In this document: positions 46,186 to 55,017 of the stretch, in pieces
How positions within the stretch are numbered: position 1 is the stretch's first letter
Layout of the letters: every line of letters starts with the position of its first letter
Assembly: GCF_001466725.1 (NCBI RefSeq)
Contig: NZ_CP013650.1
Location: forward strand, 1 to 64,000
Direction: 5' to 3'
DNA: 64,000 nt
DNA from: Lacimicrobium alkaliphilum
GTDB taxonomy: Bacteria > Pseudomonadota > Gammaproteobacteria > Enterobacterales > Alteromonadaceae
The notes under the pieces: model-generated
Told to the model about the DNA's origin: nothing
Database searches by the model: none
The model's input: only the letters and a program-made list of their open reading frames with translations
Translations under genes and position numbers: made by a program

Positions 46186-47766
46186 ATGCAGCATTTTCAT
46201 AAATATGCCATGGCGCTGATTGCTGGTGCCGTGGCGTTCTCAACTGCAGCATCCAGCCACCGGGAAGCACCCGGTGTCACTCAAACTCCGACTATTGATT
46301 CCACAGACTTCTATGCGTTTAACAGCTATGAGTCTGGCAGAGAGGATTATGTCACCCTGATAGCCAATTATATTCCTCTGCAGGACGCCTACGGTGGGCC
46401 TAACTACTTTGCTATGCACCCACGGGCACATTATGCGATTCATATTGATAATGATGGTGACGCGGTAGAGGATCTGTCATTCGTTTTTGACTTTGATGCC
46501 AAACTTGGCGCTGATGGCAATGGAATCGCTTTAGCGGTGGGACCGCAGGACAACCAGAAAACGGTGATGGTACCTCTGAAAAATGTTGGCCCGGTGAGTC
46601 TCGACTCCAGTGCGGCAGCCAACTTTTTTGAAAGTTATACCGTGGAACTTGTGCAGGGCAGCCAGGGAAACGGCAACCGCACAACCTTATCAGCCAATGG
46701 ATCAACGTCTTTGGGTAAGCCACTGGATTTTATTGGCACCAAAACCTTTGGCAGCGTAGCCGGTTATGAGCAATATGCCAGCCAGTTTGTTTATACGACA
46801 GAGCTGCCGGGTTGCGATATGCCAGCCAGAATCTTTGTCGGCCAACGCAAAGACCCCTTTGTGGTCAACCTGGGAAAAACTTTTGATTTGGTCAATTACG
46901 TACCGGTAGAAGGTGACAGCGCCCCGGGCGCGGGCGATGGTAATGGTTTTCCCGGAGGTGTGACACAAGCTGGTGAGAATGACGACCTGGCGAATAAGAA
47001 TGTTACCAGTATCGCAGTGGAAGTCCCTAAATCCTGCATAACGGGTGAGGGTAATGGTGTGATTGGTAGCTGGACCACCGCCAGTTTGCCTCAGGCCAGC
47101 GTTTTAAACCCCAATGCGACCTTTGATAAACCAGCAGTAGCTGGTGGCGCCATGACCCAGGTATCCCGACTGGGTAGTCCACTGGTCAATGAGCTGGTCA
47201 TTGGTATTGGTGATAAAGACAGGTTTTCCTCGTCACATCCCAGTGATGATGCGCAGTTTGCCGATTATGTTACCCATCCTACGTTACCTGAGCTGCTCAA
47301 TATATTGTTCCGTGACGCGGTAAACGGCACGCTGGGTACGTCGTTTGAAACTCTGGCACCCACTCATTTTCCACGTAATGACCTGATCACCGCATTTTTA
47401 ACCGGCTTTGCCGGTGTTAATCAGCTCGCCACTGTTACGCCATCAGAGATGCTGCGTCTGAATACAGCAATCCCTGCGGTACCTGTCGCTGAGCAATCAT
47501 CCTTTGGTGTAGCAGGAGATGATTTGGCCGGGTTCCCCAATGGCCGTCGGCCGGGTGACGATGTGGTAGATATTGCGCTGCGTGTGGTGATGGGAGCGCT
47601 GTGTTATCCCATTCCTGTCAACGGAGAAGCCACCAATCTGGGTTTGTGTGAAGAGTCGGATGCCAATGTCGGTAATGTACCTTTCACAGACGGTGCGCCA
47701 ATTGATGCGACTATGATGGAGAATCAATTTCCCTATCTGGCAACCCCTCTGCCGGGTTCAAACTAA
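46186..47766 (+). CDS. secreted DUF4331 protein
   Basis: 526 residues. Signal peptide (MQHFHKYAMALIAGAVAFSTAAS), followed at once by the DUF4331 hallmark SHREAPGVTQTPTIDSTDFYAF. Other conserved segments: HYAIHIDNDGDAVEDLSFVFDF, FVGQRKDPFVVNLGKTFDLVN, VSRLGSPLVNELVIGIGDKDRF and RRPGDDVVDIALRVVMGALC. Function of this family is not known to me. The only catabolic or structural content is its own, so it is presumably the main output of the sigma factor operon. Confidence 0.88.
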   Translation: MQHFHKYAMALIAGAVAFSTAASSHREAPGVTQTPTIDSTDFYAFNSYESGREDYVTLIANYIPLQDAYGGPNYFAMHPRAHYAIHIDNDGDAVEDLSFVFDFDAKLGADGNGIALAVGPQDNQKTVMVPLKNVGPVSLDSSAAANFFESYTVELVQGSQGNGNRTTLSANGSTSLGKPLDFIGTKTFGSVAGYEQYASQFVYTTELPGCDMPARIFVGQRKDPFVVNLGKTFDLVNYVPVEGDSAPGAGDGNGFPGGVTQAGENDDLANKNVTSIAVEVPKSCITGEGNGVIGSWTTASLPQASVLNPNATFDKPAVAGGAMTQVSRLGSPLVNELVIGIGDKDRFSSSHPSDDAQFADYVTHPTLPELLNILFRDAVNGTLGTSFETLAPTHFPRNDLITAFLTGFAGVNQLATVTPSEMLRLNTAIPAVPVAEQSSFGVAGDDLAGFPNGRRPGDDVVDIALRVVMGALCYPIPVNGEATNLGLCEESDANVGNVPFTDGAPIDATMMENQFPYLATPLPGSN

Positions 47767-47777
47767 AGGAGTCTGTA

Positions 47778-48278
47778 ATGAGTAGATTTATATTTGTCAG
47801 TTTACTGTTACTGCCCCTGAGTGGTTGCTTTAACGGTGATGACTCAAAACCTGAAGTGCCGGAGGTTAACACACCTCCGGTGGCGATGGATGCGCAACTG
47901 ATTACCCAAACTGAGGTGGCGATCAATGACAGCCTCGAGGCCAGCGATAAGGAAAGTGACATGCTTTCTTTTGCGCTGGAGCAGGAAGCCGTTAATGGCA
48001 CCGTGACGGTTATGCAAAACGGTGAGTTCAGCTATACGCCGGATATTGAGTACACCGGTACGGACAGCTTCAGATTCTCAGTAACGGACAATCAGAACCC
48101 TCCTGTGTCCGGGCAGGTGTCGATCACAATAGAGGCGTTGCCGGTATTGTTTTCCAATCTCAGCCGTAATGCCTTTGAACAATCCTTCGACGCGATGCCG
48201 TTGCGTTTAAATGGTCGTGATGTCAGCAATGATGTGATGGATCCGGCGGCTTACGATGACCTGCTGGTCGATGAGTAA
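47778..48278 (+). CDS. lipoprotein with cadherin-like domain
   Basis: 166 residues. Lipobox LLPLSGC places the lipid Cys at residue 16. Residues about 32-125 form a tandem-type Ig/cadherin domain (NTPPVAMDAQL..DKESDMLSFALEQ..GTVTVMQNGEFSYTPDIEYTGTDSFRFSVTD). The tail has a distinct conserved-looking LNGRDVSNDVMDPAAYDDLLVDE. Eleven bases after the DUF4331 gene, so cotranscribed; likely a surface or periplasmic partner. Confidence 0.85.
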   Translation: MSRFIFVSLLLLPLSGCFNGDDSKPEVPEVNTPPVAMDAQLITQTEVAINDSLEASDKESDMLSFALEQEAVNGTVTVMQNGEFSYTPDIEYTGTDSFRFSVTDNQNPPVSGQVSITIEALPVLFSNLSRNAFEQSFDAMPLRLNGRDVSNDVMDPAAYDDLLVDE

Positions 48279-48321
48279 ATTCTGTCGCCAGGGATGGCGC
48301 TTTACATAGAGAGCAAAGATC

Positions 48322-49380
48322 ATGAAAAAATACAGCCTTTATTCATTATCCAGTGATGTTCTGGCTATAGGGTTGGTTGCGGTAGTGGCCTGTACTTTTT
48401 GGTCCGGGCAGACAGTCGCCCACGAAAACCATCAACAGGAGCACCAGCACGGTAATAAATTCACGACCATGAATCTGGACAAGCTACAACAATCCGTTGT
48501 CGGGCTTCAGTATCTTAACCCTGAACAAGACATTGATGCCTTACGCAGCGCGTTAGAAAACTATGCTGTCAATACCACTGAGGAACAGCTGCGGCGGGAT
48601 TACTGGTTAGCCAGAGTGCAGCAACATCAACATGATTTCGACGCTGCCAGCCAGACCATAGAGCGGGCCATCAAAGAGACCCCTCGCGACCCGGATTTGT
48701 TATTATTGAAGGCCTCTGTGCTGAATAATCTGGGCAAACATCCGCAGGCACTGGATGCCTGCAAACCCTTACTGGGAGTGGTTGATGATGCGGTCGTTAC
48801 CGCCTGCGTTGTGGATGCCCGGGCTCAGCATGATCCCGACAATATTGATATCTACTACCGTGATCTGGTGCAAATGGCACAGCGCTCCAGCGTCAGTCTT
48901 GCGCAGCAGCGGGTCTGGATTAATCAAATCCTCGCAGAGCTGGCGCTGAAAATGCGACAGCCTGAAAAGGCTCAACATCACATTCGTGATCTGTTGCTGC
49001 CGGAAGCGCCTGTCAGCGCAATAGCATTGTGGGCAGATATCGAGATTGAGCTGGGCCATCATCAGCAGATGCTGAATAGCCTGCAAGAACTCGTTGAAGG
49101 ACAGCAAAGGATTGATGATGCGCTGCTATTGCGTCTGGCAATGGCAGAGAAATTATCGGCCAAAGGCGATAAATGGTTAAACGCAATGCGGCAACGAATC
49201 GGGCAACGCAGTGCTAGCCACAATTATGCGCATGCAGGGGAGCTGTCAAAATTCTACCTGTATGTTGAACCTGACCCGGACAAAGCGATCTACTGGGCGA
49301 AGATAAACTACAGGCATGCGAAATCTGAAATGGACGCCGCCTTACTGGTAGCGGCGGAGACACTGGCGGGCAGGGACTAG
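48322..49380 (+). CDS. TPR-repeat protein, His-rich N-terminus
   Basis: 352 residues. A hydrophobic segment at about 10-30 anchors or exports it, followed by ENHQQEHQHGNK, a cluster of histidines that could bind metal. The rest is a helical TPR array (YWLARVQQHQHDFDAASQTIERAIKETPRDPDLLLLKASVLNNLGKHPQAL, in the middle). Last gene of the sigma factor operon. Role unknown; TPR proteins often organise partner proteins. Confidence 0.85.
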   Translation: MKKYSLYSLSSDVLAIGLVAVVACTFWSGQTVAHENHQQEHQHGNKFTTMNLDKLQQSVVGLQYLNPEQDIDALRSALENYAVNTTEEQLRRDYWLARVQQHQHDFDAASQTIERAIKETPRDPDLLLLKASVLNNLGKHPQALDACKPLLGVVDDAVVTACVVDARAQHDPDNIDIYYRDLVQMAQRSSVSLAQQRVWINQILAELALKMRQPEKAQHHIRDLLLPEAPVSAIALWADIEIELGHHQQMLNSLQELVEGQQRIDDALLLRLAMAEKLSAKGDKWLNAMRQRIGQRSASHNYAHAGELSKFYLYVEPDPDKAIYWAKINYRHAKSEMDAALLVAAETLAGRD

Positions 49381-49460
49381 TTTTAAGGTGATCGCCTGTT
49401 GTGCATCGGAGCCAGCTTTTCACGACCGGCCTTTGTACTCAACTGCCTTTGTCAGAGACC

Positions 49461-50057
49461 TTATGCCATGCCGGTGTAATTCGGGTGGCTGGCTATTTTC
49501 TCCAGCCATGCGGTTACGGCCGGATACTGACTTAGGTCAAAGCCACCTTCATCCGCAACGTGGGTGTATCCATACAGACAGATATCGGCCGTGGTTAATT
49601 TATCACCGGTTAAATAGGGAGTCGCAGTCAGTTGTTGTTCCATCACCGCCAGCGCTTTATGCCCGCCGGCCTGTTTCGACTCATATTCCTGCCTGCGCTC
49701 CTCAGGCAGGCCAAGGTATCTGGCGATAAAACGTGCCACGGCAATATAAGGCTCGTGGCTGTATTGCTCGAAGAATTGCCACTGCTGAACCTTTGCCAGC
49801 TCAAAGGGGTCTTCCGGCAGCAGGTCGCTGCCAGCAGCCAGATAATTGAGTATGGCATTGGACTCTGACAAACAGCGGCCATCATCGAGCTCCAGCAGCG
49901 GAATCTTGCCATTCGGGTTTTTATTCAGAAAATCACTGGATGAGGTGCCTCCGGCCAGTATATCCACATGGATCCACTGGTGCCCAATGCCCAGCAATGC
50001 ACACAGCAGTTTGATTTTATAGCAGTTGCCGGAGCGGATATCGCCATATATTTTCAT
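49461..50057 (-). CDS. glutathione S-transferase
   Basis: 198 residues. N-terminal thioredoxin fold with SGNCYKIKLLCALLG (the active-site Ser/Cys region) and NPNGKIPLLELDDGRCLSESNAILNYLA, the glutathione-binding core with cis-Pro and Glu-Ser. The C-terminal helical domain includes LTTADICLYGYTHVADEGGF. Substrate unknown. A second GST lies at 56814. Confidence 0.92.
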   Translation of the reverse strand: MKIYGDIRSGNCYKIKLLCALLGIGHQWIHVDILAGGTSSSDFLNKNPNGKIPLLELDDGRCLSESNAILNYLAAGSDLLPEDPFELAKVQQWQFFEQYSHEPYIAVARFIARYLGLPEERRQEYESKQAGGHKALAVMEQQLTATPYLTGDKLTTADICLYGYTHVADEGGFDLSQYPAVTAWLEKIASHPNYTGMA

Positions 50058-50067
50058 TGACCTTCCT

Positions 50068-50571
50068 TTAATTATTGGGCGGAAACAGAGCGGGTTTCCC
50101 TGTCATATACACGCAGCCCCCCAGCGGCGGCATCTGGCCAGGGTAAGCCGCGAAATCAAAGCCGGCTTTGCGATAACACTGAATCGCCTGGGGATTGTCT
50201 TCCAGCACAAACAGCGAACACTGGTCTACTCCCAGATCTCTACAGCCGATCTCACTTAACTGTTCTACCAGCAAGAGACCAAGAACCCGCCCACGGCATG
50301 AAGGTGAAATAGCCAGGCGGCCCAGATGGCAGCGGCCCTCGCGCAGATAATACTGGCCAAAACCCATCAGATCGCCATGCTCCCCAATTAACGAATAGGA
50401 AGGCAGGGTATCCCAGTGGATATCTTCGACAAAAGACGCGGCTGTGAAGGGAAAGCGAAACATCGGGCCGCCCCAGTTAGCGCATGTTTTCTGATCCGGG
50501 AACCAGCTCATCAGTTCTGTCAGGTGATGGGTTTCAGCGGCACGAAGTTTCATTTTTCTCTGTTTTCTCAT
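50068..50571 (-). CDS. GNAT-family acetyltransferase
   Basis: 167 residues. Motif A region HLGRLAISPSCRGRVLGLLLVEQL gives the acetyl-CoA loop, and SLFVLEDNPQAIQCYRKAGF the final motif B. Start overlaps the SRPBCC gene by four bases. An internal ATG at 50553 could also serve. Substrate unknown. Confidence 0.88.
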   Translation of the reverse strand: MRKQRKMKLRAAETHHLTELMSWFPDQKTCANWGGPMFRFPFTAASFVEDIHWDTLPSYSLIGEHGDLMGFGQYYLREGRCHLGRLAISPSCRGRVLGLLLVEQLSEIGCRDLGVDQCSLFVLEDNPQAIQCYRKAGFDFAAYPGQMPPLGGCVYMTGKPALFPPNN

Positions 50572-51026
50572 CCATTATCAGGAATATCAGGCTCTACCAG
50601 TCTGGCAAGTTGTTCAAGAGATTCCTGCCACCCCAGATAACACATCTCAACGGGAATAACCGCAGGGATCCCGTCCTGAACAATACGGATATCGGTACCG
50701 CAGGATACTGAATTCAGATCGATTGAAACAGTCATTTCACCAGGCAGATTGTCATCATCAAAGCGGTCTGTATGCCGGATTCGTTTACCTGGCTCCAGCT
50801 CGGTATATTCGACCGTGAACGAATGAGCATTTCCGGTACTGAAATTTGTGAATGACATCCGGTATCCGCCACCAACGCGAACATCCATTTCGTGGATCCT
50901 GCCTGTGAAACCGTACGGAGGCAGCCAGCGCTCAATAGCACTTTTGTCTGTAAATGCCTTATAGACTCTGTCAGCAGGCGCCTTTAGTACCCGATGCAGG
51001 CGCACTGTACCTGTTTTATTTGTCAT
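50568..51026 (-). CDS. SRPBCC (AHSA1-type) protein
   Basis: 152 residues. VRLHRVLKAPADRVYKAFTDKSAIERWLPPYGF is the typical START-like opening; EMTVSIDLNSVSCGTDIRIVQDGIP and GWQESLEQLARLVE complete the fold. Ligand-binding or polyketide-cyclase-like protein. Coupled to the GNAT gene. Confidence 0.9.
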   Translation of the reverse strand: MTNKTGTVRLHRVLKAPADRVYKAFTDKSAIERWLPPYGFTGRIHEMDVRVGGGYRMSFTNFSTGNAHSFTVEYTELEPGKRIRHTDRFDDDNLPGEMTVSIDLNSVSCGTDIRIVQDGIPAVIPVEMCYLGWQESLEQLARLVEPDIPDNG

Positions 51027-51247
51027 AGGTTTCTCCTTTGTCTTGATTTACTCGGGTCAAGAAAATCAACCCGTGCCGGTAATAGAGCGCGGTTTTTCAT
51101 AACTACAACGGAAAAACTCTGCTCCTGCTTATCAGTCGGATAAGACCACGGAAAACAGACATCAATAGAAAGTAACCGCACAAATCAAGGGGGCAAAAGC
51201 AGATATCGCGTCCAGCTGTTCGGAGGTACAAGCTTCTTTATACTTTT

Positions 51248-51769
51248 TTAGCTGGCATCGCAGTATCTGTGGCGATCCAGACGGTAGACAAAGCACTCGT
51301 CCTCGCCGAAACGGCGTTTTTCTACAAACAGAAACCCCAGACGTTCATAGAAGCGATGTGCTCGCAGGTTACTGCAGAACGGATCGATCAGTACCGCAGA
51401 GACCTCTGTAGTGCTGAAACAACGGGCCAGTGCCAGGCGCATCATCTGGGTGCCATAACCTTTTCCGAGATCGCGCTGTTCCCCTATCCAGATATCTATA
51501 GCTCTGAGACCCGAAGGGACATCGCCCCAGTAATGAGTGTCTTCCAGCGCCGGATCGATGATCTGTACGAATCCTATTGGACGGTCTTCCAGCTCTGCGA
51601 TCAACTGCTCACGCCAGACAGGCTGGTGGCCAAGTTCCGTTTCCCAGCCCCAGTCATCATTGGGATCAGCAGCGATAACATGGGGTTGCTCATCCCAGTA
51701 ACGCAGTAGCGCCAGGTCATCCATGGTGGCGGTACGTAACGCGATCATACTATTTTTCTGATGCTGCAT
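51248..51769 (-). CDS. AAC(6')-like GNAT acetyltransferase
   Basis: 173 residues from the ATG at 51769 (the frame also allows a GTG at 51778). LLRYWDEQPHVIAADPNDDWGWETEL, IGFVQIIDPALEDTHYW and RAIDIWIGEQRDLGKGYGTQMMRLALARC and LIDPFCSNLRAHRFYERLGF match the pattern of aminoglycoside 6'-N-acetyltransferases. Many relatives have other amine substrates, so resistance is not assured. Overlaps the next gene's end by about 20 bases. Confidence 0.85.
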   Translation of the reverse strand: MQHQKNSMIALRTATMDDLALLRYWDEQPHVIAADPNDDWGWETELGHQPVWREQLIAELEDRPIGFVQIIDPALEDTHYWGDVPSGLRAIDIWIGEQRDLGKGYGTQMMRLALARCFSTTEVSAVLIDPFCSNLRAHRFYERLGFLFVEKRRFGEDECFVYRLDRHRYCDAS

Positions 51770-52235
51770 TTTTATCACCGTTTAGCTGTTTGCTCATAAA
51801 CACGCTGTTTGGATCTTCCACATAGTCGGCAAAAGGGGCGCACGGCATAAAACCGAATAATGAATATAATTTTCTCGCCGGTTCAAAAAAAGCCATTGAG
51901 CCGGTTTCAAGGCTGAGCTGTTTATAGCCGCGGTTTGTTGCTTCACGGATAAGGTGGCTCAGCAAGGCAGAGGCGATGCCCCGGCGCAGATAATCTTTGG
52001 CGGTTTTCATCGACTTAATTTCTGCGTGCTCTGATGAGAGCTGTTTTAATGCACCAATACCTGCGAGTTTCTGGTCATCCCACACTGACCAGAAGGTAAT
52101 ATCCGGGCCGCGCAAGCCATCGATGTCCAGGGCATGACGGCTCTCATCCGGAGCCGTAGGTGCCATAGCATCAAGATGCGCACGTATGAGTTCGATAACC
52201 TGTGGGTGTTGCAGATTATCCCGTCGTATTTCCAA
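51750..52235 (-). CDS. GNAT-family acetyltransferase
   Basis: 161 residues. IRAHLDAMAPTAPDESRHALDIDGL, LAGIGALKQLSSEHAEIKSMKTAKDYLRRGIASALLSHLI (acetyl-CoA binding loop) and FEPARKLYSLFGFMPCAPFADYVEDPNSVFMSK are typical of a small-amine acetyltransferase group. It is the first of the two in this pair. Confidence 0.9.
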   Translation of the reverse strand: MEIRRDNLQHPQVIELIRAHLDAMAPTAPDESRHALDIDGLRGPDITFWSVWDDQKLAGIGALKQLSSEHAEIKSMKTAKDYLRRGIASALLSHLIREATNRGYKQLSLETGSMAFFEPARKLYSLFGFMPCAPFADYVEDPNSVFMSKQLNGDKNAASEK

Positions 52236-52433
52236 AATGATTGCCTGCTCTGGTGTTTTTTGTAAGACAAGTGTGCGGATAACGGTGTCCGCAACGCCGA
52301 GTATCTTTGCCCATAATTTATGATACCTGATATGGCAGTGGCAAGGGCGGCAGGCAGAGTCATATCAATTTTATTCAATACCCTGTCCAACAGCCAATGT
52401 ACGCTTCAACCACAACCTGAATGGAGCGTCACA

Positions 52434-53027
52434 ATGAATCTTTCCATGATCCTGCCGATGTCGGCATTTGCCCTTGCGGCATCCATATCACCGGGCCCGG
52501 TAAATCTGGTGTGCCTGAGTAGCGGTACCCGCTATCCCATAGCTGATGGACTGGTCTTTGTAACAGGAGCCTCACTAGGCTTTATCCTGCTCTTTATATC
52601 CGTTGGATTGGGGCTGTATTCGCTGCTGACCATAGTGCCGGTACTTGAAGAGTTGTTGCGTTGGGCCGGTGTGGCTTTCTTACTTTATTTAAGTGTTGAG
52701 CTGGCCCGGGATAGTGGTCAACTGCGTGAAAACCATACGCAAACCGCGCCGGGTTTTGCGACCGGGGCCCTGATGCAGTGGCTCAACCCCAAAGCCTGGC
52801 TGGCGTCTGCTTCGGGTATTGGGGCGTACACTAACGCCAGCGACCTGCATCAAACATTGATATTTGCCTCTGTCTATCTGCCCATCTGTTGGTTATCACT
52901 GTCTTGTTGGGTATACGCTGGCGCATTCCTGCGCCGGTATGTGCAGCGGTCTGTCGTAATGGTAACCATCAACCGTACACTGGCGTTGTTACTTGCGATC
53001 AGTTGTGTTTACCTGCTGATCGACTGA
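52434..53027 (+). CDS. LysE-family transporter
   Basis: 197 residues from the ATG at 52434 with GGAGCG upstream; the longer frame to 52320 is non-coding. LysE/RhtB start MNLSMILPMSAFALAASISPGPVNLVCLSSGTRY and MQWLNPKAWLASASGIGAY are diagnostic of the family. Its 3' end overlaps the convergent AraC gene by 39 bases. Probably paired with it as regulator and exporter. Confidence 0.9.
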   Translation: MNLSMILPMSAFALAASISPGPVNLVCLSSGTRYPIADGLVFVTGASLGFILLFISVGLGLYSLLTIVPVLEELLRWAGVAFLLYLSVELARDSGQLRENHTQTAPGFATGALMQWLNPKAWLASASGIGAYTNASDLHQTLIFASVYLPICWLSLSCWVYAGAFLRRYVQRSVVMVTINRTLALLLAISCVYLLID

Positions 53028-53846
53028 CGAGGCGCGGTACTGATTTGGCGTTGCCGCCATTAATCGCTTAAAAACACGTTGGAAATGAGGTTGATCGGCA
53101 AAGCCAGTGTTCAGAGCGGCCTCAATAATTGATGTGCCGTTTTTTAACTCCTGCCTGCCAAGCTGAACCCGCCGATTAATCAGGTATGCATGTGGTGTCA
53201 GACCAAAATGCTTTTTAAATGCACGAACAAGATGTCCGGCGCTAAAACCGGAAAGCTTACACAGCGTTTCCAGAGAGACCTCTGTGGCTGCATGGGAATC
53301 CAGATATGAGGCTGTTTTCTCCAGGATTTCTGAAGCAGGCGGCTGAGCCTTTACAGGCTGGTTGGCAAGCTTATGCATGAGTTCGGACAGAAACCCGACT
53401 ACAGCGGTTTGTTTATCCAACAAGTCGCTTCCGGGGTCCAGAAGACAATATGCAACACGGCGGTAATCTTTGTACCAGGCACGTTCAGATAGAGTGGCAG
53501 TCGCGATATCCTGCCATTTTAGAGTCTGCAGCAGGCCCGCCTGATAGCGCAAATCGGTCAGCCACTCTGTGTCAACGTACATCATCAGATAGGACCAGGG
53601 CTGGTTGTCGACGGGGTTACAGGCATGAACCCAAAGAGGGTTCATCAAAACCAGATCCCCCGCGCCCACCTGGTAGGTGTCATGACGATAACAGAAAGTA
53701 CTGCTGCCCCCGGTAATCACACCTATCGACCACTGAGTATGGCTATGGGGGGCATAGCAGACCTGACGTCCATCCTCCACTTTGCGCAGTTCCACATAAG
53801 GCATACGCGGATCGCGCCAAAATACAGGGCAAGAGGTTGTCGTCAT
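52989..53846 (-). CDS. AraC-family regulator with cupin sensor domain
   Basis: 285 residues. The N-terminal cupin-like domain (HSHTQWSIGVITGGSSTFCYRH..LMNPLWVHACNP) is followed by an AraC HTH pair (VSLETLCKLSGFSAGHLVRAFKKHFGLTPHAYLINRRVQ, then IIEAALNTGFADQPHFQRVFKRLMAATPNQYR). Convergent with the LysE gene. Control of the LysE exporter is the usual link in this type of pair. Confidence 0.9.
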   Translation of the reverse strand: MTTTSCPVFWRDPRMPYVELRKVEDGRQVCYAPHSHTQWSIGVITGGSSTFCYRHDTYQVGAGDLVLMNPLWVHACNPVDNQPWSYLMMYVDTEWLTDLRYQAGLLQTLKWQDIATATLSERAWYKDYRRVAYCLLDPGSDLLDKQTAVVGFLSELMHKLANQPVKAQPPASEILEKTASYLDSHAATEVSLETLCKLSGFSAGHLVRAFKKHFGLTPHAYLINRRVQLGRQELKNGTSIIEAALNTGFADQPHFQRVFKRLMAATPNQYRASSVDQQVNTTDRK

Positions 53847-54166
53847 GATTTGGGCCTGCCTGGCTGAAACCAGAATTCGATTTCATCGGTATCGACCATA
53901 AACTCAGCGGCATGTTCGGTATTAGCGGGAACATGGTACCAGTCACCCACGCCAACATGGGTGGTCTTGCCATCCATCGTGAGCAGCAGTTCTCCACGGG
54001 TGATGACGCCGTAATTATCTGTCTCGTGGGTGTGTGGCGGAATGGACGTGGCGGCAGGATAAGACGCGAACAAAACGTCACTGCCCTGTGCTTTGAGTTT
54101 GTAGGCATCGAAACGGCCGTCATACAACGGCAGTGTCTTTATTCTGTCAGGGTAATTACCAGGCAT
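53843..54166 (-). CDS. small cupin protein
   Basis: 107 residues. Cupin core SIPPHTHETDNYGVITRGELLLTMDG and GDWYHVPANTEHAAEF supply His and Glu metal ligands. Overlaps the AraC gene by four bases and so is cotranscribed upstream of it. Confidence 0.88.
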   Translation of the reverse strand: MPGNYPDRIKTLPLYDGRFDAYKLKAQGSDVLFASYPAATSIPPHTHETDNYGVITRGELLLTMDGKTTHVGVGDWYHVPANTEHAAEFMVDTDEIEFWFQPGRPKS

Positions 54167-54225
54167 CCGTTTCTCCGGTCAGTACTGATTTGTAAATCTC
54201 TGCATTCAACGTTCGCTTTGTGCGA

Positions 54226-54444
54226 TCAGAGCCCGGCCTCGACCATCTGTTTTATTTTTGCGGCTTTTTCAAAATGATCCAGTTCATGGGTTTTGATCCA
54301 CCAGGTTGCGGCTTCCATTAGCAGCTCCGGATCATCATTCTTATTGGCGAAAAAGGCATAAAATGACAGCCCGACAGATTCGCCCCTGGCAGCAATCTTA
54401 CTGGCGCAGACTGTTGATATTTTCTTCCTTAATTCTGGTCGCAT
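54226..54444 (-). CDS. small conserved protein (resembles DUF6500)
   Basis: 72 residues, helical, no signal. The pattern RPELRKKISTVCASKIAARGESVGLSFYAFFANKNDDPELLMEAATWWIKTHELDHFEKA is one I associate with DUF6500 family proteins, without known function. Assignment from memory only. Confidence 0.65.
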   Translation of the reverse strand: MRPELRKKISTVCASKIAARGESVGLSFYAFFANKNDDPELLMEAATWWIKTHELDHFEKAAKIKQMVEAGL

Positions 54445-54505
54445 CCGAACCTCTGATAATACATAACCTGGTTATTACATCAGAATCGCAGCCAGAGCGC
54501 ACTTG

Positions 54506-54943
54506 TTAACCTGGCCTATGGTGTCGTTCTCGCTGTGCTTTCTTTTTATCTGTGCCAATAACGCCGGCGGCTGCCAATCCTAGCAGGCGGCGGAAGGTCG
54601 GGCATTGCATATGGCTCGGCGCGGAACAAACTGCCGCATGTCGCAGGCCATCGCGCATGGCGGTCAGCTTGCGGATGGATGCATCAAGTTCATCTGCCTT
54701 GTCTGATAACATTTGCCGGTCAATCTCCGGTTCTCCCTTACCTCCTGACATCTGCTTAATTTCGTCCAGTGAGAAACCCGCTGAACGCCCCAGTGCGATG
54801 AGTGCCAGTTGTTCTAACACGCTGGCGCCAAACTGACGGCGTATTCCCTGTCTGCCGATGGAGCGAATCAACCCCTTTTCTTCGTAGTAGCGCAATGTTG
54901 AGGCAGGAATGCCTGAACGTTTAGTGACTTCAGAAATATCCAT
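54506..54943 (-). CDS. MerR-family regulator
   Basis: 145 residues. MDISEVTKRSGIPASTLRYYEEKGLIRSIGRQGIRRQF is the MerR HTH, and SLDEIKQMSGGKGEPEIDRQML begins the coiled dimer helix. Two cysteines in AAVCSAPSHMQCPTF could be redox or metal ligands. Divergent from the DUF2938 gene with a matching operator in between. Confidence 0.92.
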   Translation of the reverse strand: MDISEVTKRSGIPASTLRYYEEKGLIRSIGRQGIRRQFGASVLEQLALIALGRSAGFSLDEIKQMSGGKGEPEIDRQMLSDKADELDASIRKLTAMRDGLRHAAVCSAPSHMQCPTFRRLLGLAAAGVIGTDKKKAQRERHHRPG

Positions 54944-54951
54944 ACCCGCCC

Positions 54952-54982
54952 TTGACTTAAAGTTAACTTTAAGTTGTACGCT
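54952..54982 (+). promoter_or_regulatory. MerR-type promoter with perfect operator
   Basis: TTGACT (54952-54957) and TACGCT (54977-54982) are separated by 19 bases, the long spacer of MerR-activated promoters. A perfect palindrome ACTTAAAGTTAACTTTAAGT (54955-54974) overlaps the spacer. The promoter faces the DUF2938 gene. Confidence 0.8.
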
Positions 54983-55017
54983 ATCAGCAGTTCCCAGTTA
55001 AAACAAGCCAGGAAAGG

